23,985 nt of DNA from JBBRGG01 sp038240875 (lineage in GTDB: Bacteria; Planctomycetota; Phycisphaerae; Phycisphaerales; UBA1924): contig JBBRGG010000015.1 of assembly GCA_038240875.1 (NCBI GenBank), positions 1 to 23,985 on the forward strand, in the 5' to 3' direction. A program made the position numbers and the translations under genes. The stretch's first letter is position 1, and each line of letters begins with the position of its first letter. The notes under the pieces are model-generated. The model did not search any database. It was not told where the DNA came from and worked only from the letters and a program-made list of their open reading frames with translations. Below, one piece after another: positions 16,157-22,400 of this stretch.

Positions 16157-17590
16157 ATGCCTGTCAACATCCTCATTCCGTCTGCCGGCGAGAGCGTGAC
16201 CAGTGGCGTCTTATCTCGCTGGCTCAAGAAGGAAGGCGACTTTGTCAAGCGTGACGAGCCGATCCTCGAACTCGAAACCGATAAGGTCAACCTCGAAGTC
16301 CCCGCGTCGATCGCGGGCGTTCTCTCGATCTCAGTGAAGCCGGGCACCACGGTGAACATCGGGCAAATCGTCGGCACGATCGACGAGAAGGCGATAGCTG
16401 GTGCTTCGGCTCCTGCCGCCACTGTTCCAGCTGCCGCAGCCACACCTGCTGCCGCAGCCACACCTGCTGCCGCGGCCACACCTGCTGCTGCTCCTGCCGC
16501 GAAAGCTGAAGCCAAGCAGCCTGTCCCGGCTGGCGCTCCCAGCGCAGTTCCAGGAAGTCCAACTGCAGCAAGTGCGCCTTCTTCGAGCGCACACGCCACC
16601 TACTCTTCTTCCGCCGACGATCACGGCGCGGACGTTCGCTCGACGCCTTTAGCCCGCAAGCTCGCCGAGGAATTGCGTGTCGATATCGCCAAGGTCATAG
16701 GCACCGGCGCAGCAGGCCGAGTCCGCGAACAAGACGTGCTCGCCTTTGCTCAATCGCACGCGGCTCCAACATCAAATGGCACATCAAGTGTCACATCCAG
16801 CGGCACGCCGAACGCCTCGTTCATCAGCACACCCAATGCGCACGCATCGCCCACTTCTCGCGCTGGCCGAGGCGTCACCCGCGAGCGCATGAGCCCACTG
16901 CGCCAGCGCATTGCCCAGCGTCTTGTGCAAGCTCAGCACACAGCCGCGATGCTGACGACGTTTAACGAGTGCGACATGACCACGATCATGGAGCTTCGCA
17001 AGGCGTACAAAGAAGAGTTCGAGAAGAAGCACGCCATCGGCCTTGGTTTCATGGGCTTCTTTATGAAAGCCGTCGTCGCGGCTCTCAAGGCCTACCCGCT
17101 CGTCAACGCTTCGATCGTGGAAGACGAACAAGGAAACCCCGCCGTCGAGAAGCATGAGTATTGCGACGTTGCAATCGCCGTCGGTACGCCCAAGGGTCTG
17201 ACCGTGCCCGTGCTTCGTAACTGCGAATTGCTATCAATTGCAGGCATCGAGAAAGGCATCAAGGATCTCGCGACTCGCGCCCGCGATGGGAAGCTCGCCC
17301 TCGAAGACCTCCAAGGCGGCACCTTCACCATCACCAATGGCGGGATCTATGGCTCGCTCATGAGCACCCCCATCCTTAACCCGCCACAGTCCGGCATCCT
17401 CGGCATGCACGCAATCAAAAACCGTGCTGTTGAATATCCAGTGGGCTCTGGTCTGGTCGGCATCCGCCCCATGATGTACCTCGCATTGTCGTACGACCAT
17501 CGCATCATTGATGGATCTGAAGCCGTGCAATTCCTGGTGCATGTCAAGAACGCGATCGAGAACCCACAGCGACTGCTTCTAGAAATGTGA
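16157..17590 (+). CDS. sucB: Dihydrolipoyl succinyltransferase, E2 of 2-oxoglutarate dehydrogenase
   Basis: E2 is the core of the 2-oxoglutarate dehydrogenase complex and transfers the succinyl group to CoA. The 477-aa protein shows the full order of domains: a lipoyl domain (2-78) with lipoylated Lys43 in ETDKVNLEV; an Ala/Pro-rich flexible linker (82-145); an E1/E3-binding domain (161-197, STPLARKLAEELRVDIAKV ... GRVREQDVL); a second linker; and the catalytic domain from about 235 to the end. The catalytic DHRIIDG motif has His448 and Asp452. TFNECDMTTIMELRK and NGGIYGSLMSTPILNPPQS are typical of succinyltransferases rather than acetyltransferases, and the sucA neighbour agrees. A strong Shine-Dalgarno GAGGAAG (16142-16148) lies 8 nt before the ATG. 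The E3 gene is not in this window. Confidence 0.96.
   Translation: MPVNILIPSAGESVTSGVLSRWLKKEGDFVKRDEPILELETDKVNLEVPASIAGVLSISVKPGTTVNIGQIVGTIDEKAIAGASAPAATVPAAAATPAAAATPAAAATPAAAPAAKAEAKQPVPAGAPSAVPGSPTAASAPSSSAHATYSSSADDHGADVRSTPLARKLAEELRVDIAKVIGTGAAGRVREQDVLAFAQSHAAPTSNGTSSVTSSGTPNASFISTPNAHASPTSRAGRGVTRERMSPLRQRIAQRLVQAQHTAAMLTTFNECDMTTIMELRKAYKEEFEKKHAIGLGFMGFFMKAVVAALKAYPLVNASIVEDEQGNPAVEKHEYCDVAIAVGTPKGLTVPVLRNCELLSIAGIEKGIKDLATRARDGKLALEDLQGGTFTITNGGIYGSLMSTPILNPPQSGILGMHAIKNRAVEYPVGSGLVGIRPMMYLALSYDHRIIDGSEAVQFLVHVKNAIENPQRLLLEM
16430..16483 (+). repeat. Three 18-bp tandem repeats in the sucB linker
   Basis: The unit GCTGCCGCAGCCACACCT occurs three times in a row (16430, 16448, 16466), the third with one change (A to G). 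Each encodes AAAATP, part of the flexible linker that lets the lipoyl arm swing between active sites. Near-identity at silent positions points to recent slippage expansion, so linker length may vary between strains. Confidence 0.9.
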
Positions 17591-17699
17591 CTGGGCGCTT
17601 TCCTCGATTGCGTGCCTTATTCGTTTGCTCGTTTAGTCGCGCTCGCGCTTCCATTCCTCGAGCTCGCGTCGCCACTCAAATCCTCTCTTCGGAACGACC

Positions 17700-18380
17700 A
17701 TGGCCAACCGCTATCGCACGATACTCCTCTTTGGCGCGCCAGGCTCGGGCAAAGGTACCCAAGGCAAAATCCTTGGGCAGATTCCTGGCTTCTACCACCT
17801 CTCCTGTGGTGAAGTCTTCCGCAACCTCGATATCGGCTCTGAACTTGGCCGAATCTTCGTCGAGTATTCTTCTAAGGGCCTCTTGGTCCCCGACGACACT
17901 ACCGTCGACATGTGGCACCAAAATACGCACGCCCGCACCATTATGGGCCAATACAGGCCTCGCAGTGATCTCCTCGTTCTCGATGGCATGCCCCGCAATG
18001 TTCGTCAGGTCGACCTCATGCGAGATCACATCGAAGTGCTGATGATCGTGCACTTAAAATGCACCGACAAAGAGCAGATGATCGACCGGCTTCGTCGTCG
18101 CGCGCTGAAAGAAAACCGCTTCGACGACGTGAACGAAGAAGTAATTCGCCGTCGTTGGCAAGTGTACGAACACGAAACTGCGCCCGTCCTCCAGCAGTAT
18201 CCCTCGTCGATCATCCGCGAGGTCGAAGCGACGGGCTCACCGGGGCGAATCCTCGAAAGCATCCTCGAGTATGTGGTTCCGACCCAGGAATCACACTTCC
18301 TAAACCCGATCTCAGGCGAAAAAATTCTCAATCCCTCTACACCAAACGGCATCCATCCAGCCATGCCCGCACCCCTGTAA
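17700..18380 (+). CDS. adk: Adenylate kinase-type nucleoside monophosphate kinase, copy 1
   Basis: Adenylate kinases interconvert ATP + AMP and 2 ADP in the cytoplasm. This 226-aa protein has the P-loop GAPGSGKGTQ (12-21), SCGEVFRN in place of the usual STGD..R AMP-site motif (Cys36 for Thr), LDGMPRN (94-100; usually LDGFPRT), and a short lid with RRRALKENRFDD (132-143) followed by RRRWQVYEHETAPVL. The lid lacks the long zinc/LID insert of the E. coli enzyme, so it is a short-form kinase. A Pro-rich tail of about 26 residues extends beyond its neighbour. It aligns without gaps to the next gene over 200 residues at about 57% identity. Because of the changed AMP-site residue, the substrate could differ from AMP. 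No strong ribosome site is seen; GGAA lies 5 nt before the ATG. Confidence 0.82.
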   Translation: MANRYRTILLFGAPGSGKGTQGKILGQIPGFYHLSCGEVFRNLDIGSELGRIFVEYSSKGLLVPDDTTVDMWHQNTHARTIMGQYRPRSDLLVLDGMPRNVRQVDLMRDHIEVLMIVHLKCTDKEQMIDRLRRRALKENRFDDVNEEVIRRRWQVYEHETAPVLQQYPSSIIREVEATGSPGRILESILEYVVPTQESHFLNPISGEKILNPSTPNGIHPAMPAPL

Positions 18381-18417
18381 ATCGGCACCGGCTATTCTCA
18401 TAACGCCAGTTTTGGTA

Positions 18418-18459
18418 GAAGTTTGCAACAAAACTTCGCGCCCAAGGTTAGCGAACCTT
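18418..18459 (+). terminator. Two adjacent stem-loops between the kinase genes
   Basis: GAAGTTT (18418-18424) pairs with AAACTTC (18431-18437), a 7-bp stem with a 6-nt loop. Six nt later AAGGTT (18444-18449) pairs with AACCTT (18454-18459), a 6-bp stem with a 4-nt AGCG loop. They lie 38 nt after the copy 1 stop, and the second is followed by a pyrimidine-rich stretch rather than a plain U-run. They may end or weaken transcription from copy 1, or protect mRNA ends; copy 2 probably has its own promoter in 18460-18534. Confidence 0.42.
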
Positions 18460-18534
18460 CCACTTCCCCCTTTGATCCAGACTTTCTCTCCTAATTGACT
18501 CGGTGAGCCCGCCGAAGTCGGTACACTTGCCGCC

Positions 18535-19161
18535 ATGTCCGACCGCTACCAAACCGTGCTCCTCTTCGGCCCGCCTGGTGTAGGCAAGGGAACTCAGGGC
18601 AAAATTCTCGCCCAGATCCCAGGCTTTTTCCATTCATCCACCGGCGAGATCTTCCGCAACCTCGATGTCACCACCGAGCTTGGCAAGATCTTCTATCAAT
18701 ACTCCTCGCGTGGCGAGCTAGTGCCCGACGACATCACCGTTCGCATCTGGCATCAGAACGTTTACGCCAACACCATCCTCGGCCTCTTTAAGCCTACCCA
18801 AGACCTTCTCGTTCTTGATGGCTTGCCCCGCAGCGTCAAGCAAGCCCGTCTTCTTTATCGCTACGTTGACGTACTCAAAATCATCCATCTTGTAAGTCGA
18901 AACAAAGTTGAGCTTTTCGAGCGCATGAAGAAGCGCGCTCTTAAAGAGAATCGCGCCGACGACGCCAAGGACGAAGTGATCAAGCGCCGCTTCGAGGTCT
19001 ACGAGAGCCAGACGTACCCGGTCCTTGAGTACTACCCCAAAAACGCCGTGGTCGAAGTCGACGCGATGGGCTCGCCCGCAGCGGTCCTGGCGCAAATCCT
19101 CAACAACGTTGTCCATGTGCAGAACGAACACTTCCAGCGCGTGGATACCAGCATCAGCTAA
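18535..19161 (+). CDS. adk: Adenylate kinase-type nucleoside monophosphate kinase, copy 2
   Basis: This is the second tandem short-form adenylate kinase, 208 aa. It keeps more standard residues than copy 1: P-loop GPPGVGKGTQ (12-21), SSTGEIFRN with the usual Thr in the AMP site, LDGLPRS, and KKRALKENRADD with RRFEVYESQTYPVLEYY. The acidic residue after TG is Glu where many family members have Asp, as in copy 1. It ends shortly after the shared EHF, without the copy 1 tail. The two genes are separated by 154 bp with stem-loops, so they may be transcribed separately. This copy is the better candidate for the housekeeping enzyme; that is inference from motif conservation. Confidence 0.87.
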   Translation: MSDRYQTVLLFGPPGVGKGTQGKILAQIPGFFHSSTGEIFRNLDVTTELGKIFYQYSSRGELVPDDITVRIWHQNVYANTILGLFKPTQDLLVLDGLPRSVKQARLLYRYVDVLKIIHLVSRNKVELFERMKKRALKENRADDAKDEVIKRRFEVYESQTYPVLEYYPKNAVVEVDAMGSPAAVLAQILNNVVHVQNEHFQRVDTSIS

Positions 19162-19194
19162 ACACACACGCCTTTCGCGCGGTACCATTCATCT

Positions 19195-19959
19195 ATGTCG
19201 CGAGCCACTATTTCCCGCGCCTTCACGCTCATCGAGTTGCTCGTCGTCATCGCGATCATCGCGCTGCTCGTTGGCATCCTCTTGCCCGCGATTGGTAACG
19301 CTCGCCTCGCTGGCCGAACCACAGTCTGTGGCAGCAACCTTCGCCAACTTGGCATCGGCCTCACATCATACCTCAATGACTTTCCCGACCGACTTCCTCA
19401 AGCGCTCGGCCCACTACCAAATGGCGGCCAAGCCGTTATCGGCTCTCTCTTTGGTGGTAAAAAAGGCCAGCTTCCATTCTTCGGTATCGATTCCATCGGC
19501 CCAGAACGCCGCCCGCTCAATCGCTACGCACTCGACATCACCCTCGAACCTGACGCCAACGGCGGCAATACCGAACTTCCCATCTACAACTCGCCCGTCG
19601 ACAAAGGTGCGAAAAATACCGGCGTCCCAATCCCCGGCTTTGATCGCACCAACTCAATGTACCAACTTATCGGCAGCTCTTACACCCTCAACGATCACTC
19701 ACTCGACGGCGATGACAACGCGACCCTCGTCCCACTGGGTGGAGGCAAACTTCCTATCGTCAACAACACCGCCAAGACCTGGGTCCTAGGCACCCACACC
19801 ATCTACAACTACCAACAAAATGGCGACCGCGGCATGCTCTGGTTCGGCGCTACCCAAGTCGAAGCAAACCTGCTGTACATGGACATGCACGTGCGCACGC
19901 GATTGAAAGTGCCACAAGGCGTGGTGAACACGACCGAAGACTACACGTTCCTGCCTTGA
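19195..19959 (+). CDS. Prepilin-type (pseudopilin-like) exported protein
   Basis: The 254-aa product begins with a type IV prepilin leader: a short basic part (MSRATISRA), then FTLIELLVVIAIIALL with Glu at position +5, and a hydrophobic helix to LLPA at about residue 32. Cleavage would be between Ala9 and Phe10; Ala instead of Gly at -1 is common in planctomycete proteins of this kind. VCGSNLRQLGIGLTSYLND (about 44-62) and a C-terminal LLYMDMHVR, a variant of the 'DGHV' end motif, place it near the DUF1559/H-X9-DG prepilin-like group. The function of these proteins is not settled. The gene starts 33 bp after copy 2 of the kinases with no clear ribosome site. Prepilins work with secretin-type systems, but the secretin here is 11 kb away. 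Confidence 0.85.
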   Translation: MSRATISRAFTLIELLVVIAIIALLVGILLPAIGNARLAGRTTVCGSNLRQLGIGLTSYLNDFPDRLPQALGPLPNGGQAVIGSLFGGKKGQLPFFGIDSIGPERRPLNRYALDITLEPDANGGNTELPIYNSPVDKGAKNTGVPIPGFDRTNSMYQLIGSSYTLNDHSLDGDDNATLVPLGGGKLPIVNNTAKTWVLGTHTIYNYQQNGDRGMLWFGATQVEANLLYMDMHVRTRLKVPQGVVNTTEDYTFLP

Positions 19960-20137
19960 GTTGTTTCTACTTGAGTTGTTTTGGCTAGTAGTTATTAGAT
20001 CAAGTAGTTATTAGATCAAGTAGTTATTAGACCCAGTAGTCTTTCATGCGTTGAACTGCTCCATGCCTGCATTACTGTGAGTGTGTTGTAGATTGAGTAT
20101 GCTATAGATTGGACATATTACAGATTGGGCATGAAAC
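19955..20137 (+). repeat. Cluster of short tandem repeats after the prepilin gene
   Basis: Three tracts follow one another. CTTGAGTTGTTT occurs at 19955-19966 (overlapping the stop codon) and again at 19970-19981, period 15. TAGTTATTAGATCAAG occurs at 19989-20004 and 20005-20020, and with two changes at 20021-20036, period 16. AGATTG occurs at 20090, 20106 and 20122, each starting a 16-bp imperfect unit. The units of the second and third tracts share AGAT..AGTA when aligned. The area is AT-rich against GC-rich surroundings. Function unknown; iteron-like or regulatory arrays and slippage debris are all possible. Confidence 0.8.
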
Positions 20138-20497
20138 AGAACAGCGTTATTTTCACGCGGTGTGTCTTGTGCTTGTGGCTTGTGTATTGCACGTCTTGGC
20201 TGCCCTGGGTGGTCCGGTGTTCTCCAATAGATTTCTATCTATTCGCCACTGGCCCTTGCCACCAATACCTTTCTTCGCGTGACGGGTGCCAAAGTGGTGG
20301 CTATACTTGCCTCCGCTCGGTCAGGAAGCCTTTCCAAGTGGCGTACGGTTAGCTCGGCTTTCGGCTTTATTTTGATTTGATTTTGATGCGATTTCAACTC
20401 TGATTTGTCACGAGTTTGCCTTGAGTTCTGGCCGACAGCGGCCGACAAAATGACTCGCTTTGTCTCGCACGACTAGGTCCAGTTTTTTGCTTCCATT
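19960..20497. other. Gene-poor spacer before the tRNA gene
   Basis: I see no convincing gene in this 538-bp spacer. It starts with the tandem repeats. An open frame of 75 codons from a TTG at 20125 has an unusual Cys/Trp-rich translation, begins inside a repeat and is probably random. GCCACCA and TGGTGGC around 20254-20302 could form a 7-bp stem with a long loop. Near the tRNA, GGCCGACA is repeated with 10-bp spacing (from 20430 and 20440), and TTGAGT (20421-20426) followed by ACAAAA (20445-20450) is a weak promoter candidate for the tRNA. Confidence 0.5.
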
Positions 20498-20571
20498 GGG
20501 CGATTGGCGCAGTTGGCTAGCGCGCATGCATGACACGCATGAGGTCACTGGTTCGAATCCAGTATCGCCCA
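20498..20571 (+). tRNA. tRNA-Val (anticodon GAC)
   Basis: The cloverleaf can be drawn completely by hand. The acceptor stem is GGGCGAT/ATCGCCC with discriminator A at 20571. The D arm is GCGC/GCGC with an AGTTGGCTA loop. The anticodon stem is CATGC/GCATG with loop ATGACAC, so after U33 the anticodon is GAC (20532-20534), reading GUC valine. The variable loop is AGGTC and the T arm ACTGG/CCAGT with loop TTCGAAT. CCA is not encoded; CTT follows. All stems pair perfectly. Confidence 0.96.
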
Positions 20572-21107
20572 CTTTCATCCTTTGCAGCCTCTTCGCATGT
20601 GTTCGCGTTGGCTTGCACAACTCAGGTGAAACAAAGCACATACGGCGTTTCTGGCGAATCCGTGCCGACGGATGCCAACAGATGCGTACGGATGCTTCGC
20701 CACAATTTGCACCACAAGTACGCCGCATTTTGCATCACAAATGCGCCGACTGTACCGAAGCAAGCCTCAGACGCGTCGATCAACGTTCGTCGTCGGCATC
20801 GGTCAACAGCACTCGCTGTGTGCCGCTTGCCACGCGTAAACTCATGGGTGAGATCGACCGTCCGTCATGTTCGTGGCTGGGTCTGGTCGTGAAACGAAAT
20901 CCAAGTACTCAACACGCCAACTTGAATACCTGCGCCTCGAAGCGTTCGAGGCTCGTAAGCCTGGTTAACGAAAGCGTGTCAACGGAAACTGGGTCGGCTC
21001 ACAGATAAAGAATAAAAATGCACATCGATAACGCATTCAATTACTTTTGGACAAATACAGCATAACTTGCAAGAATTTCTTTAGATACTTATCCATTGTT
21101 ATTGAGG
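20572..21107. other. Non-coding stretch downstream of the tRNA
   Basis: No gene is convincing in this stretch of about 536 bp. Open frames across it either include the tRNA or have no sensible start or composition. It holds an imperfect 23-bp tandem duplication (20706-20728 and 20729-20751, five differences), several ACGGATGC-like repeats near 20665-20695, and a strong 8-bp hairpin at 20934-20952. From about 21000 the base composition turns AT-rich. A tRNA 3' end is a common integration site, but I see no integrase gene and did not find a repeat of the tRNA 3' end in the window. Confidence 0.5.
20934..20962 (+). other. Mutually exclusive stem-loops
   Basis: GCCTCGAA (20934-20941) pairs with TTCGAGGC (20945-20952), an 8-bp perfect stem with a GCG loop. 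The last five bases, in AGGCT (20949-20953), can pair instead with AGCCT (20958-20962) across a CGTA loop. The two structures cannot exist together, which resembles an attenuator or a small structured RNA. No U-run follows. The pairing is seen directly; a function is not shown. Confidence 0.4.
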
Positions 21108-21380
21108 ATGTCCCTTAGAGAGCTCACTATAGTGGTAGCAGAGGCTAATGCAAAGGCGATCAATGATGCACTTCATTTAGATGTTGCTCCTAGCGAATCA
21201 CTGCACAGTGTTGCAGTTGTCTTGATGGCCGTGTTATTCGCAACTGAAGAATTGGAATTAGCTATTGAGTTACGAGCCTGCGCTTGTGCGTGGCTTCTTC
21301 GTCACTACAAAGGGTTATCCTTTTCCGGAATATGTTCTAGGTTCGTTTGGCGTAGCAATATATTTGCTCGCTCGAGATAA
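21108..21380 (+). CDS. Small hypothetical protein in the AT-rich island
   Basis: This open frame from ATG 21108 gives 90 aa (94 from a TTG at 21096). I do not recognise a family. The translation is plausible protein: an N-terminal helix-like part (SLRELTIVVAEANAKAIND), a hydrophobic stretch SVAVVLMAVLFATEE, then a Cys/Trp-containing part ending in IFARSR. Base composition is much richer in AT than the flanking genes, which hints at foreign origin or relaxed selection. A GAGG (21103-21106) sits too close to the ATG to be a normal ribosome site. A similar sequence lies 300 bp downstream. It may be a real accessory gene or a remnant. Confidence 0.35.
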   Translation: MSLRELTIVVAEANAKAINDALHLDVAPSESLHSVAVVLMAVLFATEELELAIELRACACAWLLRHYKGLSFSGICSRFVWRSNIFARSR

Positions 21381-21421
21381 AGTATGCAGGTCTTCAATTT
21401 CTTAAATACTTATCACCTTTG

Positions 21422-21800
21422 ATGCAGCCTGACGCATGTAGTTCGCTGTATATATTAATTAGTATATATTTGCTACTTCGTATTGCGACTGAAGAAAGCC
21501 GATGTGCCACAGGGTCTCTTGTGACCGACATTGAATTTATCGCTGATCGATATGAAGCTCCTTCTACATGGTTGGTTGGAATTTGTGGAACCTCATCTTC
21601 TGAGTTTCCTTGGAGTGTTATACTTGAACAGTTGCGTGGTGATGATGGATCAAACCATGAGCTGCCAAAAATGTCTACTAAAGTGTGGGTCTGTAATTCC
21701 ACAGGATCTATTATTCAACGCTTCATCCTCAAACTATCCCCACCATCACTCGTTAGAAGTAGTTATAGTACCTGTATAGTTAAACACGTTTCCCAGGCTA
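21422..21800 (+). pseudogene. Possible diverged second copy of the small ORF
   Basis: The frame opened by ATG 21422 contains LYILISIYLLLRIATEESRC, which can be matched to HSVAVVLMAVLFATEELEL of the preceding small ORF, and both are followed 26-28 residues later by GIC. Upstream, both have an AATTTCTT.A.ATACTTATC segment (around 21073-21093 and 21396-21414). At the DNA level GC(A/G)ACTGAAGAA is shared (21240 and 21485), but the distance from the upstream segment differs by 76 bp. The frame has no stop before it runs into the next gene, so the 3' end given here is only nominal. It is probably a decayed or shortened duplicate; a real gene with an overlapping end is less likely. Confidence 0.25.
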
Positions 21801-21899
21801 AGCCTTTGCCAGTCTTGCAGATTTCGACGTTCGCCGCGCCTGTTCGCCCGAGCTTCTGCGCCTCTTCGCCACACGTACCCTCTGACTCATCAGCTCATC

Positions 21900-22367
21900 A
21901 TGCCAACCAACGATTCCAACCTCTTTGGCCAGCTATCATCCGACGAGCTACCCAGCTTGACCAACGACGAGCAAATGCTCATCGACACTTACGTCAAAAT
22001 CGGCAGGACCCTCGACGACTTGCCTTACACCGGCGACTTTGAAAAACTTCTTGCTCGCCTTCGCGCCCAAGGCATGCCCAACCCCGATCGCCGCAGCGTC
22101 ATTCTCACACTTCAACGTCTCCGTAAAGCCCGCAAAGGCGGCTTACCTTCCGTCGGACGCATCGCCAGCCCGCCCCCAAAGATCACGTCCGACGACGAGG
22201 CTCAACTTATTCAACTCGTGATCAATGAAGTCGGCTCACTTGGCTCGCGCGATCAGCTCTTGTATTCGTCCGCGTTTGACTCTCTCGTCGAAACATTCAA
22301 CTCTTCAACAGGCAAGACCCTCTCGCCGCACGACGCATGGCGAATCGTCGCTAAACTCGCCAAGTAA
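21900..22367 (+). CDS. Conserved hypothetical protein, 155 aa
   Basis: I do not recognise a named family, but the sequence looks like a well-kept soluble protein and I believe close relatives occur in other planctomycetes. Features are an acidic N-terminus (MPTNDSNLFGQLSSDELPSL), a helical segment with YVKIGRTLDDLPYTGDFEKLL (39-59), a basic helix LQRLRKARKGGLP, a Pro-rich hinge (SPPPK) and a C-terminal helical part with GSLGSRDQLLY, FDSLVETFN and SPHDAWRIVAKLAK. The two-helical-lobe layout with a basic middle could suit nucleic-acid or protein binding, but no catalytic motif is visible. GC content matches the genome, unlike the AT-rich stretch before it. No ribosome site is visible. The next gene begins 33 bp downstream. 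Confidence 0.8.
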   Translation: MPTNDSNLFGQLSSDELPSLTNDEQMLIDTYVKIGRTLDDLPYTGDFEKLLARLRAQGMPNPDRRSVILTLQRLRKARKGGLPSVGRIASPPPKITSDDEAQLIQLVINEVGSLGSRDQLLYSSAFDSLVETFNSSTGKTLSPHDAWRIVAKLAK

Positions 22368-22400
22368 TCCGCCCCGCCCTCCAGATACGCAAGGCTTTCC

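Noticed and set aside
20319..20325. GGTCAGG as part of a small signal recognition particle RNA
   Set aside because: The required GGAAGGAAGCAGCC-like partner side of the conserved helix is absent, so the heptamer is probably chance.
20125..20352. 75-codon open frame with TTG start
   Set aside because: It begins inside a tandem repeat, lacks a ribosome site, and its composition is unusual; no support beyond openness.
20526..20541. CAT triplets in the tRNA suggesting tRNA-Met
   Set aside because: CATGC and GCATG are the anticodon stem; the 7-nt loop places GAC at the anticodon, hence valine.
20460..21008. 182-codon open frame downstream of the repeats
   Set aside because: It reads through the complete tRNA-Val gene and has no protein-like pattern.
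19960..21107. CRISPR array from the 16-bp repeats
   Set aside because: Units are directly adjacent without spacers, too short, too few, and no cas gene is present.
21419..22042. 207-codon open frame as one intact gene
   Set aside because: Its last third is an out-of-frame reading of the convincing 155-aa gene at 21900; only the first part shows possible relation to the neighbouring small ORF.
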